From: an uncultured Clostridia bacterium
GTDB lineage: Bacteria > Bacillota > Clostridia > Christensenellales > Borkfalkiaceae
Direction of reading: 5' to 3'
DNA length: 64,000 nucleotides
Assembly: GCA_944367045.1 (NCBI GenBank)
Contig: CALVWI010000007.1
Location: 31,444 to 95,443, forward strand
Part shown: piece after piece, positions 58,401 through 64,000 of the stretch
Numbering within the stretch: position 1 is the first letter of the stretch
Layout of the letters: each line of letters opens with the position of its first letter
Position numbers and translations under genes: made by a program
Notes under the pieces: model-generated
What the model was told of the DNA's origin: nothing
Databases searched by the model: none
What the model saw: only the letters and a program-made list of their open reading frames with translations

Positions 58401-58684
58401 AGCGGGAGCGAGGTGATCTGCTCCTTGAGGCGGGCGCGGAGGGCACTGTCCTGCGTCTCCCCCACCGCCTTGACGAGCGCCGCACGCAGTTTTTCGCGCA
58501 TCTGCGCCGCCGCCTTTCGCGTATAGGTGACGGCGAGCACGTTCCGCACGTCCACGCCGCCCACGATGAGGGAGACGAGGCGTTCGATCATGACGAAGGT
58601 TTTGCCGCTGCCCGCCGACGCGGAGACGATGACCTTGCCGCGCGCGGAAATGGCGGCCTGCTGTTCCTGTGTGGGATTGGGCAT
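55409..58684 (-). CDS. addA: ATP-dependent helicase/nuclease subunit A
   Basis: AddA is the helicase and one of two nuclease subunits of AddAB, which resects double-strand breaks for RecA, the Bacillota counterpart of RecBCD. The 1091-residue protein has an N-terminal UvrD-like helicase with Walker A VSASAGSGKTFVMIERL, helicase motif YVFVDEYQDVN and later VKVLTMHSSKGLEYPVVI, and a C-terminal RecB-type nuclease with WLLVDYKYSSHEKERL. The ATG at 58684 overlaps the addB stop as TGATG, with GGAGG 7 bp upstream; a GTG 3 bp earlier is less likely. The two genes form one operon. Confidence 0.96.
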   Translation of the reverse strand: MPNPTQEQQAAISARGKVIVSASAGSGKTFVMIERLVSLIVGGVDVRNVLAVTYTRKAAAQMREKLRAALVKAVGETQDSALRARLKEQITSLPLADICTMHVFCARLIRTYFYVEGVDPAFRIAGEDDAEWKSYSSRALDETFDEAYKSGGEEFRALLAFYFRKKSDRMLRSIVLQMNATAEDSVDPAETLERAGMLSFEELVPMLWERIRGRIAFLLKGAEELLPAFEGSKAATALASAIIGQLAALYGAAGLFDAVKIANESEKTFPRAPAATKLEGEELDRLQRLKSLAEELKALKKELAALSDEETERARHEDASARARSLAKLALAYRERFAALKNEAGILDYHDLEHAALRILRREDIRESVREKYRYVFVDEYQDVNLVQEELLSLVGGEEVFLVGDAKQAIYGFRGSRSKYFLQKTREFPVSLTLSESFRSASAVLDAVNRVFSRAMTAETCGLDYAKDAKMKGGARYGEHTGEVQFVLAPKAEKETRERGVYSVLDPRPQEEDDLVAGTVVRLVQAQAGTMWFDADAGRERPVTYGDIAILGRTNQGLTTRCVRALSDAGIPVAATADVNVCDFWEARLILDWLSFLDNAEQDIPMAGAMLSFLGGLKETDLTAVRLRFPFAPTFRAACREYTEKLTDALSAKLKDFFALSEHYRLLARVRSAREMVGLLLSDGLEAEILAKEEGELRLRRVLRLAEAAEGNVNAFLHRLKAADNEIDFRESGGENAVKVLTMHSSKGLEYPVVILLDMDRSFHGKDRDEVYYSDAFSFAPKSFDAERSAACPTLHRYLIELEKADEEKKGELNLLYVAMTRAKFKLFLVYSERPAEKPAELANTFSDFVGGAIFRRYLREVPEAAERDPDGDAAFEAREEDALSAVYARPYPFEASTSLPVKSTATELVQRVNAEWPVLSAEEHTGKGYSAEEGTAYHAFLQHVRFGEDVKKELSRMEKEGLLTEEQLALLDEKKLEGILALPSLKEAATCSRVLREQTFLLRLTAREAGLAETDDMIVFQGAVDLLAETKDGWLLVDYKYSSHEKERLRRDYAPQIALYKKAVARAMHVKESTVRARILNIARGFETDV

Positions 58685-61600
58685 CACTCTCCCTCCTTTG
58701 TCTTTTTGACGATCCCTGCGATCTCACGGCAGGTCACTTTTCCCTCGGCGCGCTCCTCGCCCACGAAGCCGCACAGCGAGCGGAACTTGCAGTAGCGGCA
58801 CGCGCCCTTATAGGGCGACGGCTCGATGTTGCCCGCCTTCATCTCTCCCTCCGCCCTTGCGGAGACGAGCACGGAGTAGTCGAGGAAGTTTGAAAAGTCC
58901 TCGCCGCTCATGGCACGGTCCTTCTTCTTCCCGTCCCACGAATAGTCGATGACGGCGCTCGCCCCGCCCTCTTGAAGAGTGCTGTCCATGCGGCGGATGA
59001 CGTCCTCCTCGCCCGAGAAGAACCCGCGCATGCGGTAGCGCCGTTCGGCGTCCTCGGGGGAGACGATGTCGCTCGCCGCAGGGAAGTAGAATGCCCCCGC
59101 GGGCGTGCGGCCCTCGGCTGCCGCCTTTAAGTAGAGTTCAAGCTGCAGCTTTCTGCCCGTATAATAGGCGGAGGGGCTGTCCTCGATCTCCCCCGTCTTG
59201 TAGTCGATAATGCGGATGTAGTCGTCCGAGCTGTCCACGCGGTCTGTCTTCCCCGTGAGGCGGAGGTCGGGAAGGCCCACGCGCGCCTCCGTCTCGAGCA
59301 CGGAGAATCGGGAGCCGGCGAGCTGGCGGTAAGCGGCCGCCGCGACTTCCTGCCCCTCTTTGATGAGACGTTCGCCCGTATAGGCGCCCGCGTCGGTATC
59401 GGCAAGGCCCTGAAAGCGGGGCGTCTTCAAGAGCTCTTCGCCCGTCTTTTTAGCGAGGGCGCGGCACTCCTCCTCGGAGGTGAGGGAAGGGAAACTTCTC
59501 GCCGTCTCCTCGAGCACGGCGTGCATGAAGTTGCCCGTGTCCGTCGCCATGACGGTGCGCTCCTCGCGCTCCTGCAGTTTGAGCCCGCGCGCGGCGAAGC
59601 CCTTGTAGGGGCAGTCGAAGTAGGTCTCGAGCAGCGTCGGAGAGACGTTCCCGCGGAAGTAGAGCTCCCTCCCGTTGACGCGCGGCTTTTCGTCCTGCCC
59701 TAAAAGGCGGCCGACGTTCTCCCCCCGCTCCTCCAAAAAGGCGGCGATGGCCTGAAAGCGGCCTTGTTCCCGCTCCCCTCTCTCCCTGCGGCGGCGCAGC
59801 ATCCCGCGGATGGCGGGCATCCTTTCCGAGCAGTCGTAGGGGAAGAGGTCGGGCATCGGGGGCATCTCGAAGAGCTTCTCCGCCGAGCGGAAGATCTCCC
59901 CGGGCTCGCTCTCCTCTCCCCCGCGTTTCAGGGGACAGGAGAGGTACAGCCGCTCTTCAAAGCTCCCCAGCCCGAGCGCCAGTCCCTCGCGGGCACGGGC
60001 GTTGACCTCGGCGATGGCGGGCTCGATGACGACCTGCAAATCGGAGAGCGCGGCGATCTCCCCGTCCGAGATGACGGCGGTGTCCTGCGCGGCACGGGGA
60101 AGGCCCGCGTTCAGCCCCGTTGCGAACAGGACTTTGACGCGCGAGAAGCGGCTCTCCGTCGCATCGCCCACAAAGACGGCGTCGACGGACTGCGGGATCA
60201 TGGAAATTTCGAGGGCCTCGAGCCCGCTCTTTAAAAGCGTGGAAAACTCGCGCACCGTCATGCTGCCCTCGGCGACAGCGGCGATCTCCTGAAGCACGCC
60301 CTCGAGGGGGGTGAGGTCCAAAAAGGCGCGTTCGGAGCCTTCGAACTGTTCGGAAAGGCTCTCGGTGACCTTCTCCGCGTCCACGACTTGCATGAGCGCG
60401 CGCACGCCGTCCGCAAAGCGCGCCCCGTTCCCCTTTTGGGGGAAACAGCTAAGCGCAGCGAGCATCCGTTCGCGGCAGGCAACGAGGGCGTCCCTATGAT
60501 AGTCCTTGACGGCGTCGCCCTGTTTTATTTCCCGCCGCACCGCCCCGCGGTAGCCGCCGAACTTCAAGAGATAGTTGCGGTATTCGTCCCCGTTCCCGAA
60601 GTAGACAGAGGACGCGACGGCGTCGGCCTCGTCGGGCAGCGCCCCGTCCGCAGCGGCGGAGAGCACGTCCAGAAGAAAGAGGCAGAAGGGATGCTCGGAA
60701 AATGGCCGCTTTTCGTCCGCGAAGTAGGGAATATGGTAGGCGGAGAACACGCGGCGGACGAGCGAAAAGCTCTCTTTGTCCTGCACGAGCACGGCGAAGT
60801 CGGAGTAGCGGTACTTGTCCTCAATGATATGTTTCTTGATGAGCGCGGCGACGGCGCAGAATTCCTCCTCCTCGTCGAGGACGGTGAAAGCGCGTACCCG
60901 CTCCGTCTTTTTGGGCGGTTCGACGAGCTTTTCGGGGGAATAGAGCCCCTCCGAAAGGTGCTTGGCGTCCTCGTTCTGCGAGCTTTTGAGCTGTTTGGGT
61001 GCATCCTTTCCGCGCTCCTTGGCGACTTCGCGGAAGATGCGCGCCGCGGCGTTGGTATACATGCCCGCGTGCCCCGCAAGGAAGATGCCCTGAACGCGCT
61101 TGGCGCACTCGAAGGCGGCCTCGATGCCCTCCCGCGCCTGCCGCGTGAAGGAGGGAAAGGCGAAGAAGATGATATTTGTCTCCCCGAGGTTCGCCTCCTT
61201 CAGGGCCTCGGGAAGGAGCGCGAGATAGCCGTTCTCGTCGGTGAGGCCCTTCTCCCTGAGAAAGGCCTTATATTCCGCAAAGAGCAGGGCGAGGTCCTTG
61301 AGTTTCCCGCCCAGCGTGCCGCCCGCCTCCGCCGCACCTTGCAAGAGAAGTTCCTCGTCGACGCGGGACGCGGAGAGCTGGGCAAGCGTCTCGTACACCG
61401 CCTGTGCCGCGCCCTTTTTAAAGTAGTTGAGCTCGCTCTCCTTCTTGGAGAGGATGGCGGAGACGGCCATGACCGAGCCCTGCTTGGAGAGGAGCTTGAT
61501 GCCCTCGCGCCCGCCCGAGAGGAAGCGCGCAAAGGTGGTGACTTCGGTGAGCATGGTGCCCCCCGCCGCGTCCAAAACGGCGCGCTCCGAAAGCAGGGTG

Positions 61601-61716
61601 AGCCTGTCCTCCGAAAAGATGAGCGTCCTCTCCCCGTTTTTTTCGTTCTCCGCGACGGCCGCGGAGAGGCAGACGAGCGCGTCGGAGAGCGTGGGTGCGC
61701 CGATGATCGTGGGCAT
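58684..61716 (-). CDS. addB: ATP-dependent helicase/nuclease subunit B
   Basis: AddB is the partner of AddA and carries the second nuclease and an iron-sulfur staple. The 1010-residue product has the nuclease core IRIIDYKTGEIEDSPSAYY and the four-Cys pattern of the [4Fe-4S] staple, Cys in YFDCPYKGFAARG plus CRYCKFRSLC near the end. The N-terminal helicase-like domain lacks a recognisable Walker A: the region that reads GxSGSGKT in Bacillus is IIGAPTLSDALVC here, so ATP binding by AddB may be lost. ATG 61716 is chosen because GGAGGAACGT precedes it. A TATAAT lies at 61757-61762 on the minus strand, with no clear -35. Confidence 0.92.
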   Translation of the reverse strand: MPTIIGAPTLSDALVCLSAAVAENEKNGERTLIFSEDRLTLLSERAVLDAAGGTMLTEVTTFARFLSGGREGIKLLSKQGSVMAVSAILSKKESELNYFKKGAAQAVYETLAQLSASRVDEELLLQGAAEAGGTLGGKLKDLALLFAEYKAFLREKGLTDENGYLALLPEALKEANLGETNIIFFAFPSFTRQAREGIEAAFECAKRVQGIFLAGHAGMYTNAAARIFREVAKERGKDAPKQLKSSQNEDAKHLSEGLYSPEKLVEPPKKTERVRAFTVLDEEEEFCAVAALIKKHIIEDKYRYSDFAVLVQDKESFSLVRRVFSAYHIPYFADEKRPFSEHPFCLFLLDVLSAAADGALPDEADAVASSVYFGNGDEYRNYLLKFGGYRGAVRREIKQGDAVKDYHRDALVACRERMLAALSCFPQKGNGARFADGVRALMQVVDAEKVTESLSEQFEGSERAFLDLTPLEGVLQEIAAVAEGSMTVREFSTLLKSGLEALEISMIPQSVDAVFVGDATESRFSRVKVLFATGLNAGLPRAAQDTAVISDGEIAALSDLQVVIEPAIAEVNARAREGLALGLGSFEERLYLSCPLKRGGEESEPGEIFRSAEKLFEMPPMPDLFPYDCSERMPAIRGMLRRRRERGEREQGRFQAIAAFLEERGENVGRLLGQDEKPRVNGRELYFRGNVSPTLLETYFDCPYKGFAARGLKLQEREERTVMATDTGNFMHAVLEETARSFPSLTSEEECRALAKKTGEELLKTPRFQGLADTDAGAYTGERLIKEGQEVAAAAYRQLAGSRFSVLETEARVGLPDLRLTGKTDRVDSSDDYIRIIDYKTGEIEDSPSAYYTGRKLQLELYLKAAAEGRTPAGAFYFPAASDIVSPEDAERRYRMRGFFSGEEDVIRRMDSTLQEGGASAVIDYSWDGKKKDRAMSGEDFSNFLDYSVLVSARAEGEMKAGNIEPSPYKGACRYCKFRSLCGFVGEERAEGKVTCREIAGIVKKTKEGE

Positions 61717-61816
61717 ACGTTCCTCCTTCGGGCGGAACACCGCCCATGGTCCCTCCATTATAGCACATTCGGGGCATAAATTTCATGAAATTTTCTCTGA
61801 TTTTCGGTGATTTGTT

Positions 61817-61845
61817 TTTACAAACGGAAAAAAGTGTGCTATAAT
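61817..61845 (+). promoter_or_regulatory. Promoter of C-terminal-region lipoprotein gene
   Basis: TTTACA (61817-61822), 17-bp spacer, TATAAT (61840-61845) with TGC before the -10. Confidence 0.85.
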
Positions 61846-61876
61846 AGATATCGACTTTTCATATCGAGAGGTTTCA

Positions 61877-62881
61877 ATGAAGAAAATTCGTCTGGCGGGG
61901 CTCTTACTGCTCGCCCCCCTTACCCTCCTCACCGCGTGCTCGGGAGGCGTGCCCCTCTCCTTTACGGCCAACTGGTACCGCAACACGGCGCTGGGCGCTT
62001 CCGTCAACGATACGCACGAGGAGCTCGTCTATGAAGTCACCTTCACGCCCGAAGAGGCGGACGGCGGCCTTGAAGCGGAGTATGAGACGGGCACCTATAC
62101 GACCAGCCTCGTCAACACCAACGTGACGCTTTCGGACGGCACCACGACGGAGGGATACATCTACACGACCGAGCTCACGATCTCGGGGAGATACCGCCTC
62201 GGGAGCGAGGTGAGCGACACGTTCCACGATTCCATCACCTCCACCGTCACCTTCCTGCGCGTCACCGACGGGATGCGGCCCGTTCAAAGCGAAAAGGAAG
62301 TCATCTCCACCTCCGCGTCCGTCTCCGTTCCCGAAACGCTCGAGGGCGCCTACACGACCTACCACTACACCTACAGCGTCTCTTACGACGCAGGGCTCAC
62401 CACGGCGACCGCGACGTACACCGACCTCACGGAAAAAGAGGACGGCACCACGGCGGAACCAGAAGTGCGCGAATACGACATCGACGGAGATACGTCCTTC
62501 CTCGACAACGAGCAGATCCTCTTCGCCCTGCGCGGGCTGGACCTCTCCTCCGCTCACTCCTTCCGCACCATCAACTCGGTGATGGGCATCGTCTCCACCG
62601 TCTCGACGAGCTCGGCTTCCTCGGCGCCCACCGCCGTCAAAGAGAACGTTGACTTCACGATGGACGGCACCGCCGTCGACGAGGAGATCGACGCCATCCA
62701 GGTCAATCTCGCCTATACGACGAAGCCCTCGGGCCAACCGCAGACGCTCGTCTATGCCGCGACGACCGACCCCGCAAACAACACCTACCGCAATGTGCTG
62801 CTCCGCATGGAAGTGCCCGTGCCCAATTCGCTCGGCACCCTCGTCTACCGCCTGACGGATGCGCAATTCGCCACCAAGTGA
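61877..62881 (+). CDS. Predicted lipoprotein of unknown function, 334 aa
   Basis: I do not recognise the mature domain. MKKIRLAGLLLLAPLTLLTAC is a lipoprotein signal peptide with the attachment Cys at residue 21. The remaining 313 residues have no Cys and are very rich in Thr, Ser, Asp and Glu with alternating strand patterns (YTTYHYTYSVSYDAGLTTAT), as in beta-sandwich surface proteins. The ATG is 31 nt after the -10 and has GAGAGG upstream. It is monocistronic, ending at a strong terminator. A surface or cell-wall role is likely from the signal; nothing more can be said. Confidence 0.8.
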   Translation: MKKIRLAGLLLLAPLTLLTACSGGVPLSFTANWYRNTALGASVNDTHEELVYEVTFTPEEADGGLEAEYETGTYTTSLVNTNVTLSDGTTTEGYIYTTELTISGRYRLGSEVSDTFHDSITSTVTFLRVTDGMRPVQSEKEVISTSASVSVPETLEGAYTTYHYTYSVSYDAGLTTATATYTDLTEKEDGTTAEPEVREYDIDGDTSFLDNEQILFALRGLDLSSAHSFRTINSVMGIVSTVSTSSASSAPTAVKENVDFTMDGTAVDEEIDAIQVNLAYTTKPSGQPQTLVYAATTDPANNTYRNVLLRMEVPVPNSLGTLVYRLTDAQFATK

Positions 62882-62948
62882 TCTGATGATACGAACAGTC
62901 CTTACAACAAAACGGTTGAGGAATACGCCTCAAAACCATATGCCCAGT

Positions 62949-62988
62949 GATAAGAACTCGGGGGTCCCTGAGTTCTTATCTTTTTTTT
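62949..62988 (+). terminator. Terminator of lipoprotein gene
   Basis: Perfect 11-bp arms GATAAGAACTC/GAGTTCTTATC (62949-62959 with 62970-62980) around a G/C-rich loop, followed by eight T. Confidence 0.92.
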
Positions 62989-63128
62989 AAGCGCATTGAA
63001 TGACGGGCCGCTCTCCGCCCGTGCGCGGGCGCGTGCGGCACTTTGTCATAGAGGAGACACCGCGGGAGATTTTTCCGCGTCGCAATAAATGAAGAGAAAC
63101 AGAGAAACTAAGAAAAAGGAGAAGAAGT

Positions 63129-64000
63129 GTGCAACAACAAGAGTATTTCAGCTGCCCCGCGGATGAAGTAGTGACCTCCCTCGGCACGGATGCCGCGAAG
63201 GGCCTCACGGAAGCGGAAGCACAGGAGCGGAAGGCGCGCTACGGCGAGAACAAGCTGCAGGAACAGAAGAAAAAGAGCATGCTCGTGCGCTTTTTGGAAC
63301 AGTTCAAGGACGTGATGATCATCATCCTCCTCATCGCGGCGTGCGTGTCGTTCGGCGTCATCTGCTATCAGGTGTTCGTCACGGGCGAGGAGAGCCCCAT
63401 CGAGTTCGTCGAACCCGCCCTCATCATCTTCATCGTCGTCTTGAATGCCATCATGGGCCTCGTGCAGGAGAGCAAGGCGGAAAAGGCCTTGGAGGCCCTC
63501 AAGAACATGTCCGCCCCTCACGCGCGCGTGCTGCGTGACGGCAAGGAGAAGTTCATTCAGGCGTCCGACCTCGTCCCCGGCGACATCATCTACCTCGAAG
63601 CGGGCGACTTCGTTCCCGCAGACGCCCGCCTTCTGACAAGCTCCAACTTGAAGTCCGAAGAGAGTGCCCTCACGGGCGAGAGCGTGCCCTCCGAAAAGGA
63701 CGCGCGCGCCGAGGTCAAGGAGAAGGCCTCCGTCGGCGACAGGACCAACATGGTCTTCTCGGGCTGCTCCGTCACCTACGGTTCGGCGACCGCCGTCGTC
63801 ACGGGCACGGGCATGAACACCGAGATGGGCAAGATCGCAGGCCTGCTTGCAGGCGAGAAGGAAGTGCGTACGCCCCTTCAGGATAAGCTCGCACAGCTCG
63901 GCAAGTACCTCGGTTTCGTCGCCCTCGCGGCGTGCGCCATCATCTTCATCGTGGGCGCGTGCGTGGGCCTCGACTGGCTCGAGCTCTTCATGACGGCCGT
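63129..64000 (+). CDS. Ca2+-type P-ATPase (type IIA), 3' truncated by window edge
   Basis: The first 290 residues of a cation-transporting P-type ATPase of the calcium (SERCA/PMCA-like) group; the frame is open to the last base. Visible are the cation-ATPase N-terminal domain (GLTEAEAQERKARYGENKL), helices 1-2 (MIIILLIAACVSFGVI and ALIIFIVVLNAIMGLV), the actuator domain with DLVPGDIIYLEAGDFVPADARLL and the dephosphorylation motif EESALTGESVPSEK, and the start of helix 3. The phosphorylated DKTG motif lies beyond the window. The start is GTG 63129 (V-Q-Q-Q-E-Y-F), preceded by GGAG at 63117-63120; a GTG 2 bp earlier is out of frame. No clear promoter is seen in 62989-63128. Confidence 0.92.
   Translation, partial: MQQQEYFSCPADEVVTSLGTDAAKGLTEAEAQERKARYGENKLQEQKKKSMLVRFLEQFKDVMIIILLIAACVSFGVICYQVFVTGEESPIEFVEPALIIFIVVLNAIMGLVQESKAEKALEALKNMSAPHARVLRDGKEKFIQASDLVPGDIIYLEAGDFVPADARLLTSSNLKSEESALTGESVPSEKDARAEVKEKASVGDRTNMVFSGCSVTYGSATAVVTGTGMNTEMGKIAGLLAGEKEVRTPLQDKLAQLGKYLGFVALAACAIIFIVGACVGLDWLELFMTA

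Overview
The window is a GC-rich, densely coded bacterial chromosome segment that reads as an anaerobic Bacillota (Clostridia-like) organism. The evidence is a Spo0A-family regulator, pyruvate:ferredoxin oxidoreductase (PFOR), the ferredoxin/NAD(P) transhydrogenase pair NfnAB, rubrerythrin, AddAB instead of RecBCD, RNase Y, a PyrR-led pyrimidine operon, strong GGAGG ribosome sites and consensus TTGACA-17-TATAAT promoters. An uncultured gut clostridium is my guess from overall style; I cannot place it further. No phage, insertion sequence or CRISPR array is visible.

Layout. 1-8.2 kb: a truncated histidine phosphatase, rny, a heterodimeric ABC exporter, a PlsC-like acyltransferase, and mntP behind a yybP-ykoY manganese riboswitch. 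8.3-14.2 kb (minus strand): trmL, a membrane-anchored unknown, cardiolipin synthase and a small unknown, then spo0A and an ABC-F ATPase. 14.4-20.5 kb (plus): PFOR, mscS with a coupled unknown, and a HEPN-like/CBS protein. 20.5-21.9 kb has no credible gene; it holds a strong promoter, about 760 nt of A/G-rich structured non-coding sequence and a strong terminator (a large ncRNA candidate), then short intergenic repeats. 21.9-33.4 kb: an HtrA-like lipoprotein, pnuC, a MATE pump, tRNA-Ala, a HAD phosphatase, a second zinc-ribbon acyltransferase, a GltS-like symporter, DegV and nfnAB. 33.4-44.4 kb: a lipoprotein, dnaJ/dnaK/grpE, and the pyrimidine operon pyrR-B-C-F-K-(unknown)-D-E, which encodes UMP synthesis from carbamoyl phosphate onward behind an attenuator. 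44.5-50 kb: a metallophosphoesterase on a probably leaderless mRNA and a MarR-controlled heterodimeric ABC exporter. 50-64 kb: tRNA-Gly with an interrupted copy upstream, a CyuA-like cysteine desulfidase, a second HtrA-like lipoprotein, rubrerythrin with a tiny Cys/Lys-rich peptide, addBA, a lipoprotein and the start of a Ca2+-type P-ATPase.

Most interesting points: the large ncRNA candidate at 20618-21378; a Spo0A whose receiver lacks the phospho-acceptor Asp while its DNA-binding domain is intact, with three 21-bp-spaced repeats upstream of its promoter; an unassigned three-way-junction leader before pnuC; the interrupted tRNA-Gly copy; and overlapping mini-ORFs in the pyr leader. Promoter, terminator and structure calls were made by eye; no folding or database search was run.
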